Shown here: positions 10,400 through 21,565 of the stretch, piece by piece
Layout of the letters: each line of letters begins with the position of its first letter
Numbering within the stretch: the stretch's first letter is position 1
Assembly: GCA_015680905.1 (NCBI GenBank)
Contig: CM027379.1
Coordinates: forward strand, 91,597,501 to 91,661,500
Source of the DNA: Coptis chinensis
Taxonomy: Eukaryota > Streptophyta > Magnoliopsida > Ranunculales > Ranunculaceae
Reading direction: 5' to 3'
DNA length: 64,000 nt
Notes under the pieces: generated by a model
Databases searched by the model: none
What the model saw: the letters and a program-made list of their open reading frames with translations, nothing else
What the model was told of the DNA's origin: nothing
Position numbers and translations under genes: made by a program

Positions 10400-11277
10400 T
10401 AGAGCTGCCACCATTCCTAATAGTTTCTGTATCTGCTTCTTTGTTTTTGGGTCGGGCATGTCCAAGAATGCTCGAATTTGACCTGGGTTTGCTTCTATCC
10501 CACGTTATGAGACCTGATCAGAAACTTCCCAGAGGACGCTCCAAAGAGGCATTTCTCAGGGTTAAGTTTCATCTGAGTTCGCCGAAGTCTAGAGAACGCT
10601 TGTGTGAGATTATCTAAGTGATCTCCAGCTTTCTTGTTTTTGACTGCCATGTCGTCTATGTAGACTTCCATGGTGTCACCTAGCATGTTTTGGAACATAT
10701 CGGTGATGAGTCACTGGTAGGTCGCTCCAGTGTTCTTGAAGCCAAACGGGAGGTCGTTGTAACAGTAAATTCCTTGCTCTGTCACGAATGAGGTTTTCTC
10801 TTGGTGAAGCACATCAATGTACAACCAAGCAAAAACATCTTTATTTAATGATAAAAAGCTTACAAGTTGTGCCTTGAGAGTAGGATCAAGGTTAGTTCCT
10901 ACATAAACGAATTTGGGGTCATCCTCGGTTCCTAGGTTAACATTTTCCTTCAGATTGGTCTGAGCAGCGGGCTCAGTGGGCTGAGCGACCTCTGCGGTCA
11001 TGGTCTCTGGCGGTGTCTCCTTCATCGGAAGGGGTGGGGCGACCTCTGGGGTCTGAGCTTCTGGATGGGCGCTTTTGATCGAGCCCCTAGTGTTTTCCTT
11101 TGGCAAATCGCTTCGAGGGGTCTTGGCCAGTGTTTTGACCTCAGAGATGAAGTCTTCTGCCAACTTGGTTTTGGCGATCTCTCCTTTATTTTTGAGTAAA
11201 GCCTCAGCAGGCTTGTTGACTGAAAGAATCTGATTGTAATTGTGGGTATTGAGTTGGTTGCTTCTGAGCTCCATCAT
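10400..11277 (-). pseudogene. Reverse transcriptase of Tat copy C with internal deletion
   Basis: The N-terminal linker and RT start are open (11277-10711). They run from FVYVGTNLDPTLKAQLVSFL to AWLYIDV and then jump directly to HQEKTSFVTEQGIYCYNDLP. Compared with copy B about 390 bp is missing in frame, removing the catalytic motif A segment. Motif C follows at 10698-10495 (MEVYIDDMAVKNKKAGDHL). Without motif A the enzyme cannot be active. The order RT-RNase H-RNase H-integrase matches Tat pol. Confidence 0.82.
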
Positions 11278-11304
11278 GCCTCTGAGGCTAGGGAAGCATA
11301 AAAC

Positions 11305-11634
11305 CTAATGGAGTGTTGATGGCACTTCTTGCATCTTGTGGATCCAACGTCCTAAAATTGTAGTATAGGACGAGTTGACATCCAGAATACTGAAGTGCAT
11401 AATGATGTTGACCTTGTCTTTATGCGACCCAACTGAGACAGGTAGAATGATGTCTCCTATTGGGTCGGCTCGTGATCCGTTGAAGCCATAGAGGGGGGTT
11501 ATTTGATCGATCATGATGGACCTGGGCATGTTCATCTCCTTAAGGGTACGATAGAATAGGATGTCACATGAACTGCCTGAGTCGATCAGGACACGCTTGA
11601 CAGTCCAGTCACTGATTTTGACTTGGACCACCAA
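11305..11634 (-). pseudogene. Aspartic protease of Tat copy C
   Basis: A 109-residue open frame with the canonical active-site loop (VKRVLIDSGSSCDILFYRTL) and the downstream DVNSSYTTILGRWIH segment corresponding to the flap/ILG region. It is more intact than copy B. It lies between gag (12705-11760) and RT (11277), as expected for gypsy pol. A stop follows near 11640 upstream, so it is not continuous with gag. Confidence 0.78.
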
Positions 11635-11759
11635 TGCATCATTGTGTGGGAGACAAACCTTGTTGAGGTCGGCCTCAGTAAAGGTGATGTCCCCTGAGTT
11701 ACGGGCAGTTGCGTGTGGGGCAGGACCTGCTTGTGAGGAGAACTGGTAGACTTCTTAGA

Positions 11760-12705
11760 GGACACCTACCCGTCTTCTTTTCTCCCTTGTGGACATGATA
11801 GAGTCGTCTTGGAAGGTGATCATGTTGATCGTTCTGTTGTTATCTCTATCAGATGAATGTTGGCGACAATCATGACGAGATCGGTCTAGAAAGTGTCCTC
11901 GAGCGCAGGAGCGATCTTGGTTATTGTTGCGTGGAGGAATTCGGTTTCATTCTCTATGAGCCATGAGCTTGTGGCGCAGGTCGCCATCGGCTATATCAGT
12001 ATAGTGTTTGATATGGTCTGCCTCAATGAGGTCTTTGAGGTAGTGCTTGAGTCCGCGGCATTCCTTGGTCTCATGACACTTCGCTTTGTGGAAAGCGCAG
12101 TATGGCTTTCCTAGTATGTCTTCTGGCTGTTTTACCTCAGGTCGGTAATAGGTCGCTGTTTTTATTTTCTCCAGTATGTAGCTTGGAGATCTTATGAGCA
12201 CGATGAACTTCGCTTCGCCGGCGTAATGCGCCCCGGTACCGACTTTCCGCCCTTGTGGTCTGGATCTCTTTTTTGAAGACGGGGCAGCGTCTGAGATTGC
12301 TGGAACTCCCTCTTATTCACCGTCGTGATCTAAAGCTTCTTGTAGCTTTGTATATTTGTACACTCGAGTGTACAAGTCTTCCAGTTTTTCAGGATGCTCC
12401 TTCATGAGCGACCTATATAGCGATGTATTTTCCGGATTGCCTTGGAGAATGCCAAGGTTGCAAAGAACTCTTGAAGGCCACTTTCTATAGACATCAAGTC
12501 TGTCAATCACCCTAAGAAAGAGCAGATTGGATCGTCTTTCTTCTAAGACAGCATGAAGAGTAAGTCGACGTTGGTTTTCTTACGTCTGTTGTGGATGTAA
12601 TGATTGGCAAACTGGTCGGTTAGCTTCTCGAAGTTATCAATGGAGTTCAGTTTCAGTTAGTAGAACCAGTCAAGGGCTCCTTCTTTCAGACTTGCAGGAA
12701 ACAAG
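11760..12705 (-). pseudogene. gag of Tat copy C, C-terminal part (N-terminal part at 40154-40582)
   Basis: The gag frame begins at 40582 on the - strand, is cut by the Athila insertion at 40153/12706, and continues here. Open pieces at 12510-12313 (MKEHPEKLEDLYTRVYKYTK) and 12201-11947 (PYCAFHKAKCHETKECRGLK) match copy B closely. Frame changes near 12310 and 11940 show decay. The junction sequence AACAAG|TG ... is discussed with the Athila insertion. Confidence 0.8.
12701..12705. repeat. Target-site duplication of Athila-1 (ACAAG), left copy
   Basis: ACAAG precedes the LTR TG at 12706. The right copy at 40154-40158 reads ACTAG, one mismatch. Removing 12706-40158 restores gag text that matches the uninterrupted B gag near 4775, apart from one base. 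Confidence 0.75.
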
Positions 12706-14241
12706 TGATAAAAGTAAAAATGATTAACTCTACTTATGAATAAATGATAAAATCTAAACGCAAGTAAAATTAAAACTTTACGAAGACTATTGTTTATCAA
12801 AGATTTATACTCTCGATACTATTGAAATAGAGTTGGAATAGAAGATTCGTTCCACTCCTAGTTCTTTAGCATTCAATGTTTTCTAATATTGTGAATCTAT
12901 CCAAAGTCTAATGAGAGTAATGGTGGGAATTTATACTATGATGTGAATTCAAATAACAAGATACGAATAACTAAATGATTCAACTACGAAATGCTACGGA
13001 ATACTAAGGGTTAAATCTAGATAAAGAATTAGGGGGGATTGAATCCACCTTAACTTGACTTAATCAACTAATAAAGATTCGTCGTGATAAAAATTTCCAT
13101 GTTTTCGCATATCAAAATGGTATTTCTAATCCTTAATTATATATGGTAATCTCTACCAATTAATAACTAGCATGTGAAGCAACCAAACCCATTCTCATGG
13201 TGAACTAATCACTTTCTAGAATTGAATAGATTATCACGACGATTTCTAAGTTAACAACGATCAAGCTTCATCAAGGCTTCTTCAACCCCGTCTAATGGAG
13301 GTTTAGCCTAGAATCATTATGCTATCATTTCCGTATGAAATTGAATTACACATAATATAAAGATTCTAACTTTATTAAATTCAACTAAACAATAATTGAA
13401 ATCTAAATTAACAACTAAGAAATTATTAAATAACAAGAATTGAAATTAGATCTAAGCAATTTTAAAAAACAAAATCGAAATTATCAAGAACTAACTATTT
13501 TTATTAATCTAATGAAAGAATAACAATGATTCCAATAACTAATCTAAAACAAGGAATGAAACTAATTAATGGAATGAAAACTAATTAATTAACTAATTCA
13601 AAAACTTAAAACTAGATCTAGATTATTCTCTAATGGCCACCTTCTATCCTAAGCTAATTGATCCTTAAGAGCTAAGTCTTGTGTGTGGAAATAGAGGAGA
13701 CCATATCCACATTTTCGTGCATGGGCTGAGGATCCATGTTATGGGCCGGAAAATCGAGCCCAAAGCCCAATTTCTTCTGTCCACAGGCCTCTTTTCAGCT
13801 AGCTTTGACTTGAATAGACTTTTCATCTACTTCTCCTCCTCTGATTGGGTCAAGGGTTTGACCACTGGAAAGCTCTTTCCGAGCCGGTCGTTTTGACATA
13901 AGGTACGCCCAATTCCAAGGTCTGAGTCCAAAGATACGGTCTACGGAAGTTCTGCTGACTTTTGTGTGCTGTTTCTGCCGCGTTGACTTTGACTTTTCAG
14001 CTTTTGGCCGGGCTTTACAAAGGGTTTTTCTCCTTGAATTGGCCTTTAATCACAAAACTTCTTAGCAACCAACCCTTGCTCCTTTATCTTGCTAAAGTGG
14101 CACATTTCTGCACATAATTGACTTCAATGCCTGGAATACATAAAAGCACGTAATCAACATTAGCTCTTATTTATTACTTGCATAATTGGTCTAAAAGTAT
14201 TATTGTTAAGGGGTTAAAACTACAGTTTTGGGCTCTTATCA
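12706..14241 (-). repeat. 3' LTR of Athila-1
   Basis: A 1536-bp direct repeat of 38615-40153 with scattered substitutions. Read on -, it starts TGATAAGAGCCCAAAACTG and ends TTTACTTTTATCA. Confidence 0.92.
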
Positions 14242-14255
14242 AACCACCCCCAAAC
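14242..14255 (-). other. Polypurine tract of Athila-1
   Basis: GTTTGGGGGTGGTT on the - strand directly precedes the LTR TGATAAG. The same arrangement occurs in Athila-2 at 36560-36573. Confidence 0.75.
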
Positions 14256-14375
14256 AGCATTTTGCTTGTCCTCAAGCAAATATGAGAAATTAGAATAAGT
14301 GACTAAAAATGGAGTTCTAACTACTCTCTTTTCGCCGAGTGCGATTGCATTGACCATATCCAGCAAGGCCTTAAA

Positions 14376-14396
14376 CTACTAGGAATTCCCTAGTGG
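14376..14396 (-). promoter_or_regulatory. Conserved 3' UTR hairpin, Athila-1 copy
   Basis: On the - strand CCACTAGG-GAATT-CCTAGTAG, an 8-bp stem with one mismatch and a 5-nt loop. It lies within about 45 bases that are nearly identical to Athila-2 at 36384-36430, although the elements differ widely elsewhere in the UTR. Function unknown. Confidence 0.6.
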
Positions 14397-15002
14397 ACGA
14401 GTTATAGCCTCATGAGAGTTTTCCAGTGAAGGTACTCACAAACTTCATCTATAGTACAATGACTAAGAAATAAAACTATTGTTTCCTTATCTATGTCTCA
14501 ATTATCTATACTAGCAATGAATACAGAATAATTAAGTCGAAACCTAAGCTAATATATGCATAATAATCAATCATCTACGAATAAACATATATACAATGAG
14601 TAATACTATGAAATGCACTAGCAGGTCCGTTTCTGAAAACTCGGAATAGCATCCTTACGTAGGTCCTCACATAAATGTCAAGACAAAAACCACTCTGATT
14701 TTTCTGCTCAAGTTTTGCTACTCTAGTGTGCAGTGGGCACATTTTACCTTACAATCTCAATGACACACAAGGAAGCAGAAGTCGATCAAACACATCTGCC
14801 ACTTACTATCACACTAACCTATTCCTAATTGAGCTAGAGGTCTTTATTAGGTGTTGCGGTGATTAGGAGATGGTTTGAGAAGGAAGAAAATGGATATTCA
14901 AAATAGACAAGTCTGAGATAATAAAGTCTTCATATTAAGTAACTAGAGAAAACCTTGCTCTTTACTTTTGCTTCTACACTTTGTTTCCATCATTATATTA
15001 AG

Positions 15003-15075
<73 letters not shown>

Positions 15076-15261
15076 TTTTTTTTGACTGACTCATTTGATT
15101 TTATTTTTTTGGAGTTCTAGCTCTTTATTTTCTTTTATTTTTTTTTTATTTGGATGGAAACTTTCTTTTCTTATTTGAAGCGACTAACAAATTCTTGATT
15201 TCAAAGGTCTTTCTCTTTTCTATTCTTCATCTCTATTCTCAAACTCATTCAAAGAATGGAT

Positions 15262-15301
<40 letters not shown>

Positions 15302-16129
15302 TGTTTGTTTTGTAACAGGGGTAAAAGGATTTTATGGTTTATGAAAGGCTAAAGAAAGGCTCGAGGGGACTAGCGGAAAATAATTCATAGGTTTGAATTT
15401 CTGGCTATATCGATCCAAAGAGGGCCTAAATTCTCGCTTAGGATATGGTATAGTGATCAAGCAAGTGGAAGTGTGATTTCTTTATCCGGATTTTACTTCT
15501 CCCTTGTGTTATATTTCTCAAATGTTTCACTCATATAAGGCTTTAGGCTATATTCTCACAGGATTTGTAGAATAAGTACTCTATCCTAGATTTCAGAAAC
15601 TTACTGCCAACAATCATAGATACTCATGTAACATATTTATAGATAGATGCAAAGATTATTACCTACATATTAACCTAAGTTTCTAAAAACTATTCTAATA
15701 CAAAAGCTACGTGAGATTTCTAGATTATCAAGGGACTAGAGAAGGAAATCAATACCAATATTCCTAAGTATACATCATAAACTTTTTATTAATATTTTTA
15801 AATTTTTTGATTTTTTTAACTAGAAATAAGTGTATACTGTACATATCTATATCCTAACAGATGCCTTAATTACACGTATTTCTATGCCCCCCCCTCCCAA
15901 ACAAGAAGCTTGCTCTGTCCTCAAAGTATTTAAATAAATAGGGTAGAGAAATACCATGGAAACGCGTGAAATTCTAGAACATCTACAAAAAAAGGTTAAA
16001 CATACTAATATAGAAAAGAAAAACTTACGCAACTTTATAAGAGTTCCACCCGTTATGGGGTTAATGAGAAATAAATTGCTTGGGACATAAGCAAACACTA
16101 ACTAAAATAAAAACTAACCTTAACTACCG
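14397..16129. other. 3' UTR of Athila-1 with microsatellites
   Basis: No coding capacity recognised. Contains (TA)n at about 15006-15058 running into poly-T to 15083, and another poly-T at about 15267-15297. Several blocks match the Athila-2 3' UTR (34741-36559) in reverse complement. Confidence 0.6.
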
Positions 16130-17060
16130 TTTAAGCCTCATCCTCCTCATCTTCAATAAAGAAATGAGGTTCCTTCGAAACCTACCACGCCATGGTAATT
16201 TTCCATGCCCGTCACCGGGTGTCATCAACTCGTGCTAACCTGTCGAGTGTTACTATGTCGGATGGGGTGTAAGGGGCGACCAAATGAGGTTGCACCTGCC
16301 ATCCCAGCCAAGTCATAACTCAAAATGAACGAACCACCCAATTGGTGGGTCTCATGACTTCAACCCTTTTCCAATCCGTGATCTGGGTACAGAATTTAGG
16401 TAAACACCCGCACATGATGCGACACACCAAAATAGGCATAAGAAGATACTTATGCCTCATGTTTTGGGCTCTCTTTAGACTAGCCACTAATACTCTGGAA
16501 ATGTCATATCGCCGACGTCTCTCAGCTAGAGCAAGGAAAACGTCACCAACAGTACTATTAGCAGAAGTAAAATGTCACTCCCCTAAAATATTCATCAGGA
16601 TGAATAACATGGTGGTGCCTACATTCAGAGACAGACTCCCAAGGGCTATGTTATAACGCCCTTAGTCCATTATACAAAATACCCCTCCCCTATAATACTC
16701 ATGGAAATATGTATAGTCATAGAGGTATGCATTATCAGTCATATATCCCCACGTGTGGATAGGATCAGGCAAGGGCAATCCCGAAACTAACGCTACCAAA
16801 GACTTACTGAATTCCCTTGTATTGTCATTAATTGCAAGGGAGAATTTTTGTTCTCCGTCTTGGTTACATAGAAAGCAATATTATTGTAGAAAAATTCAGT
16901 AAGCTGAGGTGAATACGAGTCGTCATCACTTACCAGTAGATGCCTCCATCCTAACTGCAATCCTGTCGTGAAACCAATGTCCATAAGTCTCGCTTCCCAA
17001 CAAGTCTTCGAAAGACTGCTCTGGTATGACTATAGGTGATGTCATCACCAAACTACTTTC
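16130..17060 (-). pseudogene. Env-position / putative plant transposon protein ORF of Athila-1, decayed
   Basis: Downstream of gag-protease, where Athila elements carry their third ORF. Readable pieces: GWRHLLVSDDDSYSPQLTEF at 16940-16880, resembling the plant-transposon-protein domain found in many Athila ORFs, then LSLNVGTTMLFILMNILGE near 16640-16580. The second block matches LASMTMNVGTTMLFILLNIM in the second ORF of Athila-2 (about 34275). Several stops and frame changes interrupt it. The role of this ORF is unknown, and a true envelope function is not supported by what I see. Confidence 0.6.
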
Positions 17061-17104
17061 TAGAACTGTTGCAAATGATCCTGGAACACCCCGCAAAAAA
17101 TTTG

Positions 17105-17300
17105 AATTTTTCGTGCCTAAGGAGGTCAGGGCGCGGGGTGCGCTTTGACTATGATCGAGTTCTAGGCACTTAGGCTAGGGTGCACTCAATTTTTGCCTGG
17201 GATGGGCGCGGGTCACGCTTAGGTGATTTTCGAGTTCCAGGTGGTTCAAGCGCAGGTGGGCACTCAACTGAGGCGCAGGCGCGCTCCGTGCAGCTGTAGT
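17105..17300. repeat. GC-rich minisatellite-like tract (GGGCGCGGGTCGCGCTC type)
   Basis: Degenerate repeats of GGGCGCGGGTCRCGCTY separated by 25-45 bp, ending in GCGCTCCGTGCAG. The same kind of tract occurs in the Athila-1 leader at 38294-38480, with remains at 21535-21560. It stands out as GC-rich in an AT-rich region. Confidence 0.65.
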
Positions 17301-17393
17301 GCTAAAGTGAAGAAGAAAAAAGGGAAACTTGGGAGTGAAAGGTGAGAGATGAAAGTGGGATGTAGTGTGGGTTGTGAGTGTAGAATGAAGGAA

Positions 17394-17402
17394 GTTTATA
17401 TA
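17394..17402 (-). promoter_or_regulatory. Possible internal TATA box upstream of the Athila-1 env-position ORF
   Basis: TATATAAAC on the - strand is followed by a pyrimidine-rich stretch (CTTCCTTCATTCTACACTC). This resembles the TATA plus pyrimidine leader upstream of the small ORF in Athila-2 at 33054. It lies about 350 bp upstream of the env-position remnant. Prediction from sequence only. Confidence 0.4.
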
Positions 17403-17559
17403 CATTGTGAGCTTCCAAAACGAGTCAGCAAGTTGCCAAAAAGTTTTAAGACGATTGCCGGAAACAAAATATTTCCGAAACCGAAAACGGAAACAACCCA
17501 TATTCTTGATTCTAAAACAAACCTAATATCTTTTAGATTGAATTTAGAATAATAACTTC

Positions 17560-18539
17560 TAAATTCTTTTAGATTTCATCCTACCACAACATCTATCATA
17601 GGTATGCCAATATCAGCAATATTCCCAACAATCATCGCAAACTTACATAATACATTTTGGATCATATAAAAACCATGTTAAAAGAAATAATACCACCCCC
17701 AAACAATTCGGAAAGGTGGGATTAACAATAAAATCGACGCACAATTTGAAAAGAACCAAATTATATTAAAATTCAAATTCAAATATAATTAACTACCGAA
17801 TTCAAATTTAACTACGGAATTCAAAATTAACATCCGAACTAATAAAAACAATAATGCAATACATGCATAATTCACACCATAGAGAAACATGACTCAAAAA
17901 CTGAGAAAACATGCAATAGTGGAAAACGTGAATTATGTTAACCGTGGACTTAGGATCTGGTACTTACAGCCACACACTCCCTAGGGAGGGCCCGGTTACC
18001 AGAATGGTGCACTTATCAATATATGGAAGTGAAATGTAGCACACCGAAGAATAAAATGAGTCTTTTATAGTCAGATACTTAACACTTTATCTAACACATA
18101 TGTATATAATGAACATGTAGTTTACCATATATCAATAACCTAAAGAGTTGTGGGTCTTTTTCATAAATAAATAACATGGAATGTACCCCCAAACAGAATC
18201 AAACACCAAGATTTTCGACGACGCAACTTAGTGAAATGAAAGCGAAGTCTGATAGATCTAGAATGTAACCGAGCATGCACTTTCTTTTTCCTCTAACAAA
18301 AATGTGGCCAAGTGAATGAGTGTGAAAAAATGGATGGTTGTGGAAGATATGGTGGATATGGATGAATTTTATAAGTAAGGAATTGAAAAAATGAGAATGT
18401 GGGTTTAGCATAAAACTCATTTGTGGCATGGGTTGGTATTATCACACAACTGAAAGTGAAAGTGTTAGGTGGCTCTTTAGGTAGTATTTTCTTAACAGTA
18501 GAGTTTAGAAAATCATGAAGCATAGGAAAAACAAGAGGA
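17560..18539. other. Athila-1 region where pol should be; no RT or integrase seen
   Basis: The - strand has short open frames (18523-18293, 18429-18199) rich in Phe, His and Pro without any RT motif. No YIDD/FMDD, H2C2 or D,D,E pattern was found in either strand. The region therefore looks like replacement or non-coding sequence between protease and the env-position ORF. Confidence 0.55.
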
Positions 18540-19241
18540 TCAAGTGCAAACTCTAAGTTCCTTTGAAAGGGTGGAAAGAGGGGGAATCGAGGCAGTTAGT
18601 GCACAAGGTAGTTCTTGATAGGGTGAATCATCACCTGTTCTAAGAAACTCGTCGAGTTCTTCATCCAGCTTGGTCACATACACATTACTATGGTATTCCT
18701 CTGTATCCCTGAGAAACTCATCAATCTCTTCCTCATCTATAAGATGGGTATCGACTGGTGTAGGGACAAAAATGTCGAAGTCTGAACATCCAAAGGAAAG
18801 AAATTTGGGCATCGGATTATCAGGAAACGTGTTATCGAAATAATCTCGAGCGATGCTAACCTCTCCATCGACAGTCGTATTTGGGTACGGTTGAATCGTC
18901 TTAAAAATATTTACCTCAACAGAAAGATGGCCAAAGGATAAGGACATCGAACCATCGCGGCAGTTTATGAGCGCGTTGGCAGTTGCCAAGAAAGGACGCC
19001 CTAAAATGATCGGAATAGAGTCATTAGCGACTTCTATATCAAGGATAACAAAATCAGTAGGATAGTAGAAATCCTGGACCTTAACAAGCACGTTTTCAAC
19101 CACACCCTTAGGGTACTTAATGGATCGATCCGCTAATTGCAATGTCATTTTAGTAGGTTGCATCTCTTGTAGACCTATTTGTTTGTATAGGTAATACGGG
19201 AGTAAGTTAACACTCGCCCCCAGGTCTAGTAAAGCGGTCAT
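18540..19241 (-). CDS. Athila-1 aspartic protease region (uninterrupted 233 codons)
   Basis: The active-site loop is TALLDLGASVNLLPYYLYKQ (Asp-Leu-Gly-Ala). It is followed by LQLADRSIKYPKGVVENVLV and by the hydrophobic ILGRPFLATANALINC segment typical of Athila/Tat proteases. The last 100 residues are acidic (for example DEEEIDEFLRDTEEY). The frame is open throughout, unlike gag before it, although no upstream Met start for a separate protein is evident. It would normally be translated as part of Gag-Pol. The matching protease in Athila-2 (26441-27115) is badly broken. Confidence 0.75.
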   Translation of the reverse strand: MTALLDLGASVNLLPYYLYKQIGLQEMQPTKMTLQLADRSIKYPKGVVENVLVKVQDFYYPTDFVILDIEVANDSIPIILGRPFLATANALINCRDGSMSLSFGHLSVEVNIFKTIQPYPNTTVDGEVSIARDYFDNTFPDNPMPKFLSFGCSDFDIFVPTPVDTHLIDEEEIDEFLRDTEEYHSNVYVTKLDEELDEFLRTGDDSPYQELPCALTASIPPLSTLSKELRVCT

Positions 19242-19313
19242 CGTGTGGGAATCCCTTAAAGTGCATTGTATCGTAGGACGACCAGGGTCCTTGTACTTTA
19301 CGATTCCATTATG

Positions 19314-21286
19314 TTATGATAAAGTTGGAAATTGTTCAGTTAGAAAAGCGTCTTTCGTAATATTAGTCTTACGCCTTTTAGTGCACAACTCTTTGAGAAA
19401 CTTAGCATGGTGAGGTAATTTTTTAATTGCTTCGAGAAAGGGTAGGTTAATCGTTAGATTTTTGAAAACTTCTCTAATCTTGTCAAAGTTTGTATCTCTG
19501 GTTAACATAGCTAATTTCTGGCGAAACGGTGGTTTCTCTTTATATTTAGTGTATGGATCAACTTGATGTCTAACCTTTGCTTTATGTTTCTTAGGTTGTG
19601 GTTTAACTGGTACCTCTACAGGGGTAGGATCTTCAGTTTCCAGTTCGGTATCTAGTAGAATATCAGGTGTAGGGACCACTGGTGGGGTAACCACAGGCAT
19701 ACTTACGGCGTTATCAACCACTCTGCCAGAACGGAGAGTGGTGATAGCATTTAACTCACCTACGTTTCTATTTTTATTACTAGTATTACCGATTACCTCA
19801 AAGGCTGTGTTTGGTATTTTAGGATTAGATAACGCTTAACCTGGAAACACACCTTTTGGTTGGGCTTTCTCTTGGGCTAACTGTTGGGTTAAATGATTAA
19901 TGGATTGTAAAACCTGTTAGTTAGATTGAGCCATGGTTTGGAAAAGTTGTTGGCTAACCTGAATGAAGGCGTCAAGACGATCCGGTTGTGTAGGTGTAGT
20001 GGTCACAGGTGGTGTGACTGGAACTATCTCACGTTGATTATTAACAGGTGGGTTGTGATAGTTATTATTAACCGGAATGATACCTCTATTAACATTATAA
20101 TTATTATTGTTATAATTATTATAATTACCTTGTCCTTGTCCTTATCTCTGGGGAGCTTGGTTGTAATTGGGTGCTGGCCTAACATTTTAATTATTATACC
20201 CTGGAGGTATAACTTGTTGATTATTTTGCCAACCGAAATTACAAGGTGCGTTAGGTTCGCTATTAATGGAATAAACATTGTTCGGTTGTGCGGATAGATG
20301 TTCATAGACTAGAGGACAATAGGAGTCAGGATGCACAGGATTCAAATAGAAATTACAGGGAATAGAGTTGACATTCATGACAGGGGTAGGCTTTTGTTGA
20401 ACAGCAATAGCCTCTACCTTTTTAGTAAGAGATTCGATTAAGTTTTTAATCTCAGGATCGGGTTTCATCTCAATCATACCGGTGGCCTTAATTGTTGAAG
20501 AAAAACTAGCGGAATGGGGATATCGTCACTACCCCCGATTATTATTATGCTTTGTTTGATTTTCTAGAAATCTATAAGCCTCTGAGGCTCCTTTATTGAG
20601 GAAATTACCCATTCATTATGTCAAACACCGCTTTGTGGTGGTGTAACAGTCCCTTAAAAAAGGCACGAACTAACGTGTCTTTCGTGAGGTTATGGTGTGG
20701 ACACTCTATAAGAAGATCGGTGAAAAGATTCCAAGCCTCTGAAAATGATTCATGAGGATTCTGTCGAAAGAAATGAATCTTGGAAAGCATTTCATCGGTC
20801 TACAGTGGTGGGTAAAAATGTTCCATAAATAGTTGAACAAGTTCGGCCCACGAGTCCACAGAATTAGGCGTTTGGGCGCTTAACCAAGGCGCGCCTTTAT
20901 CGGCTAAAGTGAAAGGAAACACCCTTAGTTTAATTTGTTCAAAGACAACCGTATGATGGTGGAATGTAGTAAGGACTTGGTCAATCCTACGCATGTGCTG
21001 ATAAGGTTTTTCATGATCTAACCCATGAAAAACGGGTAACAAATTAAATATATTTGGGGATTCGAAATCCCCATCGGTCCGATAGAACGATGCAAGATTT
21101 AGGGCTATCGTTCAAGGCTTTGTAAAAGTCAGAGAGAGGAGACTCTCTTTCTTCAGCCATTACTTCAGGTGGTGTGTGTGGTATATTAGCTAGAGGTGTA
21201 GTGAGTGGTATACTAGAAAGGCGTGTTTGTTGACGTTGCCGGTTGATTACGTTAAGAATTTTTCTTCGGCGTGACCTTAATCTCAT
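19314..21286 (-). pseudogene. gag of Athila-1, several frame breaks
   Basis: Starts at ATG 21286 (MRLRSRRRKILNVI). Similarity to Athila-2 gag runs throughout: FYKALNDSPKS, then LPVFHGLDHEKPYQHMRRID (21042), then FRQNPHESFSEAWNLFTDLL (20770), then an Asn/Gln/Pro-rich region (20477-19950), then FKNLTINLPFLEAIKKLPHH (19440). A one-base frameshift lies near 21043, with further stops near 20800, 20605 and 20187. It encodes capsid/nucleocapsid in the parent element. The Asn-rich middle part gives misleading open frames on the + strand. Confidence 0.82.
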
Positions 21287-21289
21287 GCA

Positions 21290-21560
21290 AGGCTAAGACC
21301 AATCTTAACAAAACACAACAACACTCCAAACAGTCCTGATATACTAGTATGAACCTCTAATAGGAGATGCGAGGTGTGGAAGAAAAGAGTACCTGAATGC
21401 CTCCTTGCTTCGCTTATGAATATCGTCTTGTTTACACGTGCTCAGTGTGTATAACAAGTTAGAACACTGAAAACCTTGAAAGAAATGGAAGTTTGAAACA
21501 AACCTATGGAAATCGGGCAGTTTCAGTAGAGAGCACAGGTCGCGCTCAAAATAGGCCTAG
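21290..21560 (-). other. Athila-1 leader, gag-proximal part
   Basis: Untranslated sequence between gag start and the Athila-2 insertion. It contains the end of the GC-rich motif tract (GGTCGCGCTC near 21540). The other half of the leader is at 38299-38614. Confidence 0.6.
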
Positions 21561-21565
21561 GTAGG
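21561..21565. repeat. Target-site duplication of Athila-2 (GTAGG), left copy
   Basis: GTAGG immediately precedes TGATAAG at 21566. The identical 5-mer follows the 3' LTR at 38294-38298. Confidence 0.9.

Noticed and set aside
15006..15083. (TA)n plus poly-T considered as a LINE/SINE tail or Helitron end
   Set aside because: Located inside the Athila-1 3' UTR with no LINE, SINE or Helitron features nearby. Simple sequence only.
16342..16656. + strand frame of 104 codons
   Set aside because: Shadow of the Athila-1 env-position remnant, which is read on the - strand.
20024..20305. - strand open frame with poly-Ile/Lys-Asp text, and + strand frame 19926-20297
   Set aside because: Alternative frames of the Asn-rich part of Athila-1 gag.
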